Source: Ruminococcus flavefaciens
Lineage (GTDB): Bacteria; Bacillota; Clostridia; Oscillospirales; Ruminococcaceae
Length of the DNA stretch: 60,385 nt
Direction: 5' to 3'
NCBI GenBank assembly: GCA_015067005.1
Contig: SVNH01000019.1
Coordinates: forward strand, 1-60,385
The notes beneath the pieces are model-generated. The model saw only the letters and a program-made list of their open reading frames with translations. It made no database searches and had not been told where the DNA came from. The position numbers were made by a program, and so were the translations under genes. Positions 8,103 to 17,366 of this stretch are shown here, piece by piece (the stretch's first letter is position 1; each line of letters opens with the position of its first letter).

Positions 8103-10688
8103 ATGATAAGCAAAAAGAACAAGGCACTCGTTGCAAGCGTTCTCGCAGCTGGTATGACTGCTACTGCTGTAACACCGGCTCTCGCAGGTGCTGCAAAGAT
8201 CACTGCTAACAAGTATGCAGCTGAGTCTAATTCATCATACGCTAAGATGTTTGAGTCTCTTTATGATGACGTTGTTACAAACGGTGAAGATAACGGTTAT
8301 CTCAGCCCACAGTATAACAGCGGCAACAAGAGCACATCTTTCGGTATTCCTTACCACGCTGTTGAAACAATGGTAGTTGAGGCTCCTGACTACGGTCACG
8401 AGACAACTTCAGAAGCTATGTCCTATATCGTATGGGCAGCTTCTATGCACGATGTTCTTGCTACAAAGGGTATTATCAACGGCTCCGCTGGAGACCTCGA
8501 TAAGGCTTGGAACACACTTGAAGCTATGATCCCAGGTTGGTCAACTGTTTCTAATACAGATGACATCGAGTATGAGACAATCTGGTCACAGTCAAGACTT
8601 AAGGCTGATACAGCTGATGAAGGAGATCTCCCTAAGGATTATCCTACAAAGAAGGCTAACGTTGATGCTATAAACCCACTTTATGGCACATTCAAGAGCG
8701 CTTACGGCTCTGACAGAGGTTACTACCTCATGCACTGGCTCGCTGACGTTGATGACTGGTATGGCTTCGGCGGAAACAAGAATCCAGGCGAAGGCAAGGG
8801 TAACTTCACATTCATCAATACATTCCAGCGTGGTGAGCAGGAGTCTTGCTTCGAGACAGTTCCTCATCCATGTATCGAATGGCTCAAGTATGGTAACGAA
8901 GACGGTATCAAGGGTATCTTCAATGGTTCTGGCGTTCCTGAGCAGTATTCATTTACTAACGCTCCTGACGCTGAAGACCGTGCTATCCAGGCTGTTTACT
9001 TCGCTAACCGTTATAAGTCAAAGAACAGCGTATCAGCTAAGGCTGGTAAGATGGGTGACCAGTGCCGTAACGATATGTTTGATAAGTATTATCATGCGAT
9101 CGCTCCTGAGACAAAGATCAGCGACTCAGGTGAGGCTGGCACAAAGTCACAGCACTTCCTCATGGGTTGGTATACTTCATGGGGCGGCGCTCTCGAAGTT
9201 TCATCCTACGGCGGTCACTATGACTGGGCTTGGCAGATCGGATGCTCACATTCACATCAGTTCTATCAGAACCCACTCGCAGCTTACGCTCTTCTCTATG
9301 ATTCGGATATCAACAAGGGTATGGAATCAGATGGCGCAGATGCAGACTATAAGGAATCTCTCAAGAGACAGATCGAAATGTATCAGTGGCTCCAGTCTCG
9401 TCAGGGACCATTCGCCGGCGGTTGTACAAACAGCTGGAGAGGTCGTTATGAGACATATCCTTCAGGTCATCCAACTTTCTATGGCATGGCTTATACTCCT
9501 CACCCGGTATATGCTGACCCAGGTTCAAACCACTGGATCGGTAACCAGGTATGGTCAACTCAGCGTCTTGCTGAACTCTACTATGTAATCTCTCAGAGCG
9601 AGAACAAGGCTGCTGCTGATAATATCAAGCCAGGCGGACTTGATCTTGATGAAGCTCTCGATAAGCTCCTTTACAGATGGATCGAGTGGTTCGAGGAGAA
9701 TACTAAGTGGGATAAGGCTGATGACTACGGTCGTATCATGGAATATGCTATTCCTTCAACTCTTGACTGGGGTAAGGATGATACAGACTGGGATTCCTGC
9801 CACCCGGATACATGGAAAGAAAAGTACAACGAAGATGGCAACCAGGAGCTTAACTGTACAATCGGCGGTTACGGTCAGGGAGACATCGGTTGTGTATCTT
9901 CACTCTGTAATACTCTTATGCTCTATGCAGCTGCTAAGGGCGTAGATTCTAAGTATGCTAAAACAGAGGGTACAACTGTTGAGCAGAAGGCTCTCTACCT
10001 CGCTAACAAGCTTCTTACAGCTCAGTATAATCTCGGCCGTGATGATATCGGTATCGCATTTACTGATTCTAACGGAAGCCTTGACAGAGTATTCAAGGAG
10101 CCTGTATACATTCCTTCAACATACAAGGGCAAAATGCCTGATGGTTCTAAGCTTGAGAGCGGTGCTACATTCAGCTCTATCCGTGAGTCTTATGCTAAGG
10201 ATCCTATGTATCAGGAAGCAGAAGCTTACTACAAGGGACAGAATCTCAACGGTTATACTGTTAAGGATAACAATGGCGATGGCGACATCAACATTAAGGA
10301 CTACCAGTTCAAGCTTCACAGATTCTGGCACATGGGCGATGCTATCATGGCTTATGGTCAGATGGCACTTCTCTACCCAGATGTTGAGCCTTTTAAATTC
10401 GATGGCGGCGATGAGCCGACTTCAGAGCTTAAGGCTACAAAGTGGGGCGACGCTAACTGCGACGGAGATGTTAATATGCCTGACGTTGTACTCATCATGC
10501 AGGATGCTCTTAATCCTGGTAAGTATGGTATCAACGGTACAGATACTGAAAACCGTATCACAGAGCAGGGCGAGATCAATGCAGACGTTGAAAGCAACGG
10601 TAACGGTGTTGACCTTAAGGATGCTCTCCTTGTTCAGCAGTATACACTTAGCCTTATTACAGACCTCACACCTGCAAACAAGAAGTAA
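8103..10688 (+). CDS. Cellulosomal GH48 processive cellulase with group-1-like dockerin
   Basis: 861 aa, reducing-end-acting cellobiohydrolase of family GH48, normally the most abundant cellulosomal enzyme. Signal peptide about 1-29 (KALVASVLAAGMTATAVTPALA). GH48 domain about 45-690: the block ETMVVEAPDYGHETTSEA at about 89-106 holds the family's catalytic-acid region, and YGGHYDWAWQIGCSHSHQFY is also family-typical. Dockerin about 781-855 with two calcium loops, DANCDGDVNMPDV and ADVESNGNGVDLKDA, separated by a long insert as in the GH9 dockerin here. Codon use is noticeably more restricted (GCT, AAG, CTC, ACA, GGT) than in neighbours, as expected for very high expression. Monocistronic: consensus promoter and terminator on either side. 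Confidence 0.95.
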   Translation: MISKKNKALVASVLAAGMTATAVTPALAGAAKITANKYAAESNSSYAKMFESLYDDVVTNGEDNGYLSPQYNSGNKSTSFGIPYHAVETMVVEAPDYGHETTSEAMSYIVWAASMHDVLATKGIINGSAGDLDKAWNTLEAMIPGWSTVSNTDDIEYETIWSQSRLKADTADEGDLPKDYPTKKANVDAINPLYGTFKSAYGSDRGYYLMHWLADVDDWYGFGGNKNPGEGKGNFTFINTFQRGEQESCFETVPHPCIEWLKYGNEDGIKGIFNGSGVPEQYSFTNAPDAEDRAIQAVYFANRYKSKNSVSAKAGKMGDQCRNDMFDKYYHAIAPETKISDSGEAGTKSQHFLMGWYTSWGGALEVSSYGGHYDWAWQIGCSHSHQFYQNPLAAYALLYDSDINKGMESDGADADYKESLKRQIEMYQWLQSRQGPFAGGCTNSWRGRYETYPSGHPTFYGMAYTPHPVYADPGSNHWIGNQVWSTQRLAELYYVISQSENKAAADNIKPGGLDLDEALDKLLYRWIEWFEENTKWDKADDYGRIMEYAIPSTLDWGKDDTDWDSCHPDTWKEKYNEDGNQELNCTIGGYGQGDIGCVSSLCNTLMLYAAAKGVDSKYAKTEGTTVEQKALYLANKLLTAQYNLGRDDIGIAFTDSNGSLDRVFKEPVYIPSTYKGKMPDGSKLESGATFSSIRESYAKDPMYQEAEAYYKGQNLNGYTVKDNNGDGDINIKDYQFKLHRFWHMGDAIMAYGQMALLYPDVEPFKFDGGDEPTSELKATKWGDANCDGDVNMPDVVLIMQDALNPGKYGINGTDTENRITEQGEINADVESNGNGVDLKDALLVQQYTLSLITDLTPANKK

Positions 10689-10700
10689 TTCAATAATTAT

Positions 10701-10730
10701 AAGGGACGCTTCGGCGTCCCTTTATTTTTT
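10701..10730 (+). terminator. Terminator of GH48
   Basis: GGGACGC, TTCG tetraloop, GCGTCCC (10703-10720), then TTTATTTTTT. A strong canonical terminator. Confidence 0.93.
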
Positions 10731-10741
10731 GCCTAAAACAC

Positions 10742-10770
10742 TTGCAATTTCTGCCGCGAAGTGATATAAT
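10742..10770 (+). promoter_or_regulatory. Probable promoter of the 14-gene housekeeping operon
   Basis: TTGCAA (10742-10747), 17-base spacer, TATAAT (10765-10770), with a second overlapping TATAAT a few bases on. About 100 bases of leader before yicC. Confidence 0.6.
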
Positions 10771-10876
10771 AATATAATAGCATAGTTATGCGATAATTCT
10801 GATCTGTGCTTGAGATTCCCTCTTGACTGCTTAATTTTCAGGCATTGGATCAATATTCAGGAAAGCAGGCGATCGA

Positions 10877-11755
10877 GTGCTAAGAAGTATGACCGGTTAC
10901 GGCAGATCACAGAAGATACTTCACGGACGTGATATTACTGTTGAAATACGCTCTGTTAACCACAGATACTATGAGTATTCTTCAAGGATACCAAGAACTT
11001 ATTCCTACATTGATGATAAACTGAAAACTCTGCTGAAATCCGGCATTTCGCGCGGTAAGGTAGAGGTTGCGGTAACTATAAATAATATTGAGAGCAAGGA
11101 TACCGAGATAGCGCTCAATAAGGGCGTGGCTGAAGGTTATGTAAGGGCGCTCAGAAGCGTTGCCGATGAACTCCAGCTGAAGGATGACCTCTCACTTTCA
11201 AAGCTTATAAAGCTTCCGGACGTTTTCTGCGTCCAGAAGACTCCGGATAACGAGGAAGAAATATGGAACGATGTCGCTGAGACCGCCTCGGAGGCTCTTG
11301 ATAAATTCGTTTCAATGCGCGAGCTTGAGGGCGAAAGACTTAAATCCGATATTCTCGCAAAAGCCGATCTTATCCTCACGAAAGTCGGAATGATAGAGGA
11401 GCTTTCTCCTCAGACAGTTGAGAATTACCGCAATCGCCTTTATCAGAAGCTTCAGGAGGTCCTCGAAGGCAAGGACATTGATGAGCAGCGTATCGTTACA
11501 GAAGCTGCACTTTTCTCAGAGAAGATCGCGGTCGATGAAGAGACCGTGCGTCTGAGAAGTCATATTTCTCAGCTGAAGACGATGCTCGATTCCGATGAAA
11601 CTATCGGACGCAAGCTCGATTTCATAGTTCAGGAAATGAACCGTGAAACTAATACAATCGGCTCAAAGGCTCAGGACATCAGCATTACACGTATAGTCGT
11701 TGACGTTAAGGCTGAGATCGAAAAGATACGCGAACAGATACAGAATATAGAGTAA
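10877..11755 (+). CDS. yicC: YicC-family endoribonuclease
   Basis: 292 aa, full length for the family. Starts with the signature [10 protein letters not shown] and contains [12 protein letters not shown] in the YicC_N domain; the C-terminal DUF1732 domain ends [36 protein letters not shown], the family hallmark. YicC proteins are RNases; in Escherichia coli one promotes decay of the small RNA RyhB. Start is GTG at 10877, giving the usual distance to SMTGYG. First gene of a very long operon; remA follows after four bases, an arrangement conserved across Firmicutes. Confidence 0.93.
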   Translation: MLRSMTGYGRSQKILHGRDITVEIRSVNHRYYEYSSRIPRTYSYIDDKLKTLLKSGISRGKVEVAVTINNIESKDTEIALNKGVAEGYVRALRSVADELQLKDDLSLSKLIKLPDVFCVQKTPDNEEEIWNDVAETASEALDKFVSMRELEGERLKSDILAKADLILTKVGMIEELSPQTVENYRNRLYQKLQEVLEGKDIDEQRIVTEAALFSEKIAVDEETVRLRSHISQLKTMLDSDETIGRKLDFIVQEMNRETNTIGSKAQDISITRIVVDVKAEIEKIREQIQNIE

Positions 11756-11759
11756 GATC

Positions 11760-12017
11760 ATGAAACTTGTGAATATTGGATACGGCAACATGATCTCTGT
11801 CGACAGGATCGTAACGATCGTAAGCGCTGATTCGGCTCCGATAAAGAGACTGATACAGGAAGCGCGTGAGAACGGCAGAGCGGTTGACGCTACATATGGA
11901 CGAAAAACAAGAGCGGTCGTGATAATGGACAGTGGACATATTATCCTCTCGTCGCTGATAACCGATACACTTGCCGCAAGAATCAATGGAACAGGAGGAC
12001 CTGATGAGGATGAGTAA
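11760..12017 (+). CDS. remA: RemA/DUF370 DNA-binding regulator
   Basis: 85 aa, the standard size. Begins [18 protein letters not shown] and contains [20 protein letters not shown], both diagnostic of the DUF370/RemA family. In Bacillus subtilis RemA activates biofilm matrix and osmoprotection operons by forming ring-like DNA-wrapping assemblies. The C-terminus overlaps the start of gmk by 14 bases, and the gmk ribosome site lies inside this gene, so translation is coupled. Its target genes in this organism are unknown. Confidence 0.92.
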   Translation: MKLVNIGYGNMISVDRIVTIVSADSAPIKRLIQEARENGRAVDATYGRKTRAVVIMDSGHIILSSLITDTLAARINGTGGPDEDE

Positions 12018-12615
12018 GGGAAGACTGATAGTATTCTCCGCACCTTCGGGCTGCGGTAAGGGTACGATGCTTGCCGAAATACTTAAAGACGAAAACTACT
12101 GTGTCTCAGTTTCTGCAACGACACGTTCTCCGCGTGAGGGTGAGGTCGACGGAGTGAACTATTACTTCATGAGTAAGGGCGATTTCCTTCAGAGAGTTGC
12201 CGACAGCGAATTCCTTGAATACGCTGAATACTGCGATAACTACTATGGAACTCTTATGAGTGAGGTAGACGGTAAACTTAACGAGGGAAAGAATGTTATA
12301 CTTGAGATCGAGGTTCAGGGAGCGCTTAAAATACGCGAAAAAAGACCGGATGCTCTGATGATATTCATTCTGCCGCCGTCAGTTTCTGAACTCAGAAGAA
12401 GACTGAAAAAGCGCGGAACAGAAACAGACGAGGTCATTGAACAGCGTGTTTCGCAGGCGGCTCGTGAGATCGAGGTCGCTTCCAAGTACGATTATGCAAT
12501 AGTCAACGATGCTTTAGAGGATGCAATTAGTGATTTTTTTGCAGTTATGCGCGCAGAAAAGCTTAAAACGCAGTTCTCTGAGAATACTATAAATGAGGTG
12601 TTAAAAAATGCTTAG
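12004..12615 (+). CDS. gmk: Guanylate kinase
   Basis: 203 aa; phosphorylates GMP to GDP with ATP. P-loop [10 protein letters not shown] (about 10-19; note K-G-T), GMP-binding [19 protein letters not shown] and the lid [16 protein letters not shown] are intact. I take ATG 12004 because AGGAGG ends five bases upstream; ATG 12010 is the next choice, and an in-frame extension to 11971 has no ribosome site. Sits between remA (overlap) and rpoZ (overlap of eight bases), the classic yicC-remA-gmk-rpoZ cluster. Confidence 0.95.
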   Translation: MRMSKGRLIVFSAPSGCGKGTMLAEILKDENYCVSVSATTRSPREGEVDGVNYYFMSKGDFLQRVADSEFLEYAEYCDNYYGTLMSEVDGKLNEGKNVILEIEVQGALKIREKRPDALMIFILPPSVSELRRRLKKRGTETDEVIEQRVSQAAREIEVASKYDYAIVNDALEDAISDFFAVMRAEKLKTQFSENTINEVLKNA

Positions 12616-12820
12616 ACCAGCAGTAAACCAGATCATATCCAAGAACGAAAGTTGTTATTCTCTCGTTATCGCAGTTGCGAAGAGAGCAAGAGAAATTTCT
12701 GAGGAGCTCTACGAAAACGGCGAAACTCTCGAAGAGAAGCCGGTAAAGACCGCTGTTGAGGAGATCGCAAGCGGCAAGTGCAAGATAATTAGTCCGGCAC
12801 CTGAAACACTCAGCGAATAA
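12608..12820 (+). CDS. rpoZ: RNA polymerase omega subunit
   Basis: 70 aa, typical omega length. Contains the conserved N-terminal region [10 protein letters not shown] and YSLVIAVAKRAREI, matching the helix that clamps the beta-prime C-terminus, then KPVKTAVEEIASGK. Helps assemble RNA polymerase. The start overlaps the gmk end, and its stop TAA shares one base with the priA ATG, so the three are translationally linked. Confidence 0.92.
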   Translation: MLRPAVNQIISKNESCYSLVIAVAKRAREISEELYENGETLEEKPVKTAVEEIASGKCKIISPAPETLSE

Positions 12821-15264
12821 TGTCTCTGATCGCGGGGGTTGCCGTAAGCGGAGCAGTTTATTCGTTTGATATGCTGTTCAGCTATGCGGTCCCGGATAAA
12901 TTTGCGGGAAAGACTGACCGCGGATGCAGGGTGTATGTCCCGTTCGGACGCGGAAACAGACGCAGGATAGGTGTTGTGATGTCGCTGAGCGAGGGCGATG
13001 CAGGCGGACTGAAACCGCTGGCAGGTCTTATCGACGCAAAGCCGGTAGTTCCGGATGAACTGCTCGATATTGCCGGATACCTCAGAGATAACACCTTCTG
13101 CACTTATTTCGATGCTGTTAAAGCTATGCTTCCTCCGGCAATGAGTGTCAGTGTTAAGGAAAAATACAGTGTTAGTCCTATCCGTGTCGATACTTCCGGG
13201 CTAAGTGACGAAGCGCATGAGCTTCTTCGCAGATTGATTGAATGTGACGGCGATCCCGACCTGATGATCTCGAATTATATCGAGGATAACGGCAGGCTTC
13301 CCGTTGACGAGCTCTGTGACTGCGGCGCTGTCGTTTCGGACAATATTTTCCGGCAGGCGGTAGGTGACGCGCAGGTAAGAATGGTTAGGCTCACTGACGC
13401 TTACATTTCTTCCCCTGAGGATTTCACTCTTACTCCGAAGCAGCGTAAAGCAGCGGAATTCCTTGCTGAATACGGTACGGCATCGCTGAAGGAGACCGCG
13501 TATATGTGCGGTGTGACGGCTTCTGTCGTGAAAAGACTTGTTGCCAACGGTGCAGCCGAGGAATACGATGTTGAGATACTGCGAAAGGTGAACGACGGCT
13601 CGTTTGAGCGCATTGATCCGGAAAGTACGGTGCTTTCACCGCAGCAGCAAAAGGTACACGATAGTGTGCTTGGATCAATAACCAGCCGGAAACCGGCAGT
13701 CTTTCTGCTTCACGGAGTTACCGGCAGCGGTAAGACCTCAGTTTTTGAAAAGCTTATAAATGACACTGTAAAGCTCGGCAGACAGGCAATGCTGCTCATC
13801 CCGGAAATCGGACTTACTCCGCAGATACTGAAACGCTTCAGATCACTTTTCGGAGAAAGAGTTGCTGTTATTCACAGCGGACTTTCACAGGGGCAAAGGC
13901 TTGATGAATACAAAAGAATACGTTCAGGTGATGCTGATATAGTTATCGGAACGAGAAGCGCAGTATTCTCGCCGCTTGATAATATCGGTCTCATAATTAT
14001 GGACGAAGAAGGAGAGCGCTCCTATAAATCGGATAGTTCTCCGCGCTATAATACTTGTGATATAGCTAAGCAGAGATGCGCACATCATGGCGCTGTACTG
14101 CTTCTGGCTTCGGCAACTCCCTCGATAGAGAGCTATTATCTTGCCGAAAAGAGTGTGTACAGACTGCTCACGATGAAGGAGCGCTATCACAGCGGTTCTC
14201 TTCCTGAGGTGAGTATCGTTGATATGAACGCCGAACGTATGGAAGGTAATGCAAGCGAATTCAGCAGAAAGCTTGTCGAAGAGGTGAAGCTTAACCTCGA
14301 ACGGGGAGAGCAGTGCATACTTCTTCTCAACAGGCGCGGCTATCATACGATAATCAGCTGCTGTGACTGCTATCAGCCGGTTTATTGTCCGAATTGTTCG
14401 GTTCCGCTGACGTATCACAAGAAGAACAATAAGATGATGTGTCATTATTGCGGGTATGTTTCCGATCCCGTCAGCGAGTGTCCGACCTGCGGCTCTAAGC
14501 GGCTGAAAAATATGGGATTTGGCACACAGAAGCTTGAAGAGGAGCTCTCAAAGTATTTTCCTCAGGCAAGGATACTCCGTATGGACGCTGATACTACTTT
14601 TTCGCGGTATTCCTACGAAAAGGGCTTCAATGCGTTCAGAGACGGGGAATATGACATCATGATAGGTACACAGATGATCGGCAAGGGGCTTGATTTCCCG
14701 AATGTAACGCTGGTCGGTGTACTTTCAGTAGATAAAGCGCTTTATGCAGGCGATTTCCGCAGCTACGAGCGTACATTTTCGTTGATAACACAGGTCGTGG
14801 GACGAAGCGGACGCGGCGATTCTCAGGGAAGAGCCATTCTCCAGACCTTTATGCCCGACCATTATATAATGAATCTTGCGGCAGATCAGGACTACGAGGG
14901 CTTTTACCGCGAAGAGATCTCGATCCGCCGTGCAATGATATATCCGCCGCTGTGCGATATGTGCATATTCTGTTTCGCCGGTCTCAGCGATGAGAAGGTG
15001 AAGGGCGGTACAGATGCCGTTATGGAACTCATGAAGATACGTCTGAGGGAGCTTTCTCCGAAGTCACCGGTGAGAGTTCTCGGACCTGTCAAGGCTTCTT
15101 ACGGAAAGATCAGCGGAAAATACCGCTGGCGGATAATCATGAAATGCAAGAATAACGCCGAAATGAGAGGATTCATCAGTGATATTCTCAGGAACTCGGC
15201 AAAGCTTAAAGAGATGAGAGACGTTTCGCTGTATGCCGATATGAACGGCGATGCGGGGGTCTGA
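12820..15264 (+). CDS. priA: Primosomal replication-restart helicase PriA
   Basis: 814 aa, 3'-to-5' helicase that reloads the replisome at stalled forks. N-terminal 3'BD domain about 1-110; Walker A GVTGSGKTSVF (about 305); zinc-binding cluster CDCYQPVYCPNC...CHYCGY...CPTCGS about 505-560 with eight cysteines; helicase motifs TQMIGKGLDFPNVTLVGV and QVVGRSGRG. Odd point: the Walker B/DExH box reads MDEEGERSYKS, with Gly at the position that is His in E. coli PriA. Neighbouring motifs are intact, so I do not think the gene is dead. Start ATG overlaps the rpoZ stop (TAATG). Confidence 0.95.
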   Translation: MSLIAGVAVSGAVYSFDMLFSYAVPDKFAGKTDRGCRVYVPFGRGNRRRIGVVMSLSEGDAGGLKPLAGLIDAKPVVPDELLDIAGYLRDNTFCTYFDAVKAMLPPAMSVSVKEKYSVSPIRVDTSGLSDEAHELLRRLIECDGDPDLMISNYIEDNGRLPVDELCDCGAVVSDNIFRQAVGDAQVRMVRLTDAYISSPEDFTLTPKQRKAAEFLAEYGTASLKETAYMCGVTASVVKRLVANGAAEEYDVEILRKVNDGSFERIDPESTVLSPQQQKVHDSVLGSITSRKPAVFLLHGVTGSGKTSVFEKLINDTVKLGRQAMLLIPEIGLTPQILKRFRSLFGERVAVIHSGLSQGQRLDEYKRIRSGDADIVIGTRSAVFSPLDNIGLIIMDEEGERSYKSDSSPRYNTCDIAKQRCAHHGAVLLLASATPSIESYYLAEKSVYRLLTMKERYHSGSLPEVSIVDMNAERMEGNASEFSRKLVEEVKLNLERGEQCILLLNRRGYHTIISCCDCYQPVYCPNCSVPLTYHKKNNKMMCHYCGYVSDPVSECPTCGSKRLKNMGFGTQKLEEELSKYFPQARILRMDADTTFSRYSYEKGFNAFRDGEYDIMIGTQMIGKGLDFPNVTLVGVLSVDKALYAGDFRSYERTFSLITQVVGRSGRGDSQGRAILQTFMPDHYIMNLAADQDYEGFYREEISIRRAMIYPPLCDMCIFCFAGLSDEKVKGGTDAVMELMKIRLRELSPKSPVRVLGPVKASYGKISGKYRWRIIMKCKNNAEMRGFISDILRNSAKLKEMRDVSLYADMNGDAGV

Positions 15265-15288
15265 AAGAAGTAAAGAAAGGATAATAGT

Positions 15289-15750
15289 ATGGCATTAAGG
15301 AAGATATTAACAGATAAGGACGAGATACTGCATAAGGTTTGCAAGCCTGTTGATAAATTTGATGATAAGCTTGCTGTTCTTCTTGACGATATGCATGAGA
15401 CTCTTGAAAAGGCGCAGGGACTTGGTCTTGCTGCACCTCAGATAGGTATCTGCCGCCGTATCTTTATCATGCACCTTGAGGACGGTGTAGTTGAAGCTAT
15501 CAACCCTGAGGTCACAAACAAGCAGGGAAAACAGCGCGTTCAGGAGGGCTGTCTGTCATGCCCGAATATATGGGGATATGTCACAAGACCAATGTCATGT
15601 CACCTGAAAGCTCAGGACAGACACGGCAACTGGTTCGAGCGCGATTTTACCGAGCTTGGCGCACAGTGTACCTGCCATGAGAACGATCACCTTGACGGTC
15701 ATGTGTTTACTGAGATCGTAGAGGAATTCTTCGTACCTGAGGAGGAATGA
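15289..15750 (+). CDS. def: Peptide deformylase
   Basis: 153 aa; removes the formyl group from the N-terminal methionine of new proteins. All three metal/active-site motifs are present: GLAAPQIG (about 45-52), EGCLSCP (about 86-92) and HENDHLDG (about 130-137). The ribosome site AGAAAGGATAATAGT lies before ATG. Directly followed by fmt, which adds the formyl group to initiator tRNA, so the operon pairs the opposing formylation steps. Confidence 0.96.
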   Translation: MALRKILTDKDEILHKVCKPVDKFDDKLAVLLDDMHETLEKAQGLGLAAPQIGICRRIFIMHLEDGVVEAINPEVTNKQGKQRVQEGCLSCPNIWGYVTRPMSCHLKAQDRHGNWFERDFTELGAQCTCHENDHLDGHVFTEIVEEFFVPEEE

Positions 15751-15752
15751 CC

Positions 15753-16682
15753 ATGAAAGTGGTATTTATGGGAACTCCCGAATTCGCAGTTCCTTGCCTG
15801 AGGGCGCTCGCTGAGAGCGAACACAGCGTTGCGGCAGTCTTCACACAGCCTGATAAGCCAAAGGGCAGAGGATATAAAATGATACCGACTCCGGTAAAGT
15901 CTGAGGCTGAGGAGTACGGACTTCCGGTATACCAGCCGTTATCGCTCCGCAAGGGTGATGACGCGGCTGAGTCTATGAAGATTTTGAACGATATTGCTCC
16001 TGATCTGATAGTGGTAACAGCTTATGGTCAGATCCTTCCGAAAGAGGTACTTGAACTCCCACGCTATGGCTGTATCAACATCCATGCCTCAATTCTGCCG
16101 AAATACAGGGGAGCAGCTCCTATCAACTGGGTGATACTCAACGGTGAGACTCAGACAGGCGTTACCTCGATGCAGATGAGCGAAGGTCTCGACACCGGTG
16201 ATATGCTGATCGCTAAATCCACTGAAATAGGAAAAAATGAGACCTATGAGGAACTTTACAAGCGGCTCTCGGATATGGGCGGCGAAGTCCTTATCCAGAC
16301 CATAAATGAACTCGAAGCCGGCACTCTCAAACCACAGAAACAGGACGACTCGCTTTCCTGCTATTCGCCTATGATACGCAAGGAAATGAGCGCACTTGAC
16401 TTCTCGAAGCCGGCGGCTGATGTACACAATACTATCCGCGGTGTTACCGGCTTTGCAATGCTTGAAGGCAAGCGCCTGAAGGTTTACAGGTCGGAGATCT
16501 CGGACAATATTGCTCCGGATGCTGAGAACGGCGAGATAGTCGATACCGCAAACTTCTCCGTGAAGTGCGGCGATGGCAGACTCGTTACCTTTCTCGAAGT
16601 TCAGCCGGAAGGAAAAAAACGCATGAGAACTGAGGATTTCCTCAGAGGAAAAAAACTCGCTAAAGGCGAAAAACTCAACTAA
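15753..16682 (+). CDS. fmt: Methionyl-tRNA formyltransferase
   Basis: 309 aa; transfers formyl from 10-formyl-THF to Met-tRNA(fMet). N-terminal VVFMGTPEFAVP, catalytic block INIHASILPKYRGAAPINW (about 108-126) with the N-H-D triad (D in GLDTGDML) and C-terminal domain DFLRGKKLAKGEKL. I use ATG 15753 because AGGAGG ends seven bases before it; ATG 15747, which overlaps the def stop, would leave only one base to the ribosome site. Confidence 0.95.
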   Translation: MKVVFMGTPEFAVPCLRALAESEHSVAAVFTQPDKPKGRGYKMIPTPVKSEAEEYGLPVYQPLSLRKGDDAAESMKILNDIAPDLIVVTAYGQILPKEVLELPRYGCINIHASILPKYRGAAPINWVILNGETQTGVTSMQMSEGLDTGDMLIAKSTEIGKNETYEELYKRLSDMGGEVLIQTINELEAGTLKPQKQDDSLSCYSPMIRKEMSALDFSKPAADVHNTIRGVTGFAMLEGKRLKVYRSEISDNIAPDAENGEIVDTANFSVKCGDGRLVTFLEVQPEGKKRMRTEDFLRGKKLAKGEKLN

Positions 16683-16697
16683 ACGGAGGTATTTATT

Positions 16698-17366
16698 ATG
16701 TGGCTCATACTCATACTGGTAATGCTTTTCTTACCTATCTACGCTTCTTACAAGGTAAAGTCCACTTTTGCGGATTTCAGCAAGGTCCACAATGCAAGAG
16801 GGCTCACAGCAGATCAGGTCGCACGTCAGATCCTCGACAGCAACGGACTTTATAACGTCGGCATTGAGCGTATACCTGGAAATCTCAGCGATCATTATGA
16901 TCCGCAGGCAAATGTTGTAAGACTTTCCGAATCTGTTTACGGTCAGACCTCAGTTGCTGCTATCGGAGTTGCTGCACACGAATGCGGTCATGCCTGCCAG
17001 CACGCAGAGGAGTACACTCCTATAAAGATAAGAACTTCACTTGTACCGGTTACTAATTTCTGCTCGAAATTCTGGTATTTTGCATTCATCCTCGGCATAA
17101 TCCTGTTTGAATCCATGCCGGAGCTCGTATGGGTAGGAATAATCATGTTCAGTGCTGTTGTACTCTTCCAGCTTGTAACTCTTCCTGTTGAATTCGATGC
17201 CAGCAACAGAGCACTGAAAACTCTTGAAAATGACTGCATACTCGAAAGTGATGAACTCGGCGGCGCTAAGAAGGTACTCAAAGCAGCTGCTATGACTTAC
17301 GTTACAGCACTTGTTGTTTCTATTATCCAACTTCTCAGACTGCTCGCTTCCGCTAAGAGAAGATGA
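16698..17366 (+). CDS. YugP-like membrane zinc metallopeptidase
   Basis: 222 aa, Zn_peptidase_2 family. N-terminal membrane segment (WLILILVMLFLPIYASY), zinc motif HECGHACQH at about 95-103 (HExxH plus a third His), and three more hydrophobic segments (about 123-140, 145-165, 198-213). The motif AxxEFDASNRAL (here LPVEFDASNRAL) is family-typical. It is commonly found between fmt and rsmB in Clostridia. Substrate unknown; predicted to act at the membrane. Ends by ATGA overlap with rsmB. Confidence 0.88.
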   Translation: MWLILILVMLFLPIYASYKVKSTFADFSKVHNARGLTADQVARQILDSNGLYNVGIERIPGNLSDHYDPQANVVRLSESVYGQTSVAAIGVAAHECGHACQHAEEYTPIKIRTSLVPVTNFCSKFWYFAFILGIILFESMPELVWVGIIMFSAVVLFQLVTLPVEFDASNRALKTLENDCILESDELGGAKKVLKAAAMTYVTALVVSIIQLLRLLASAKRR

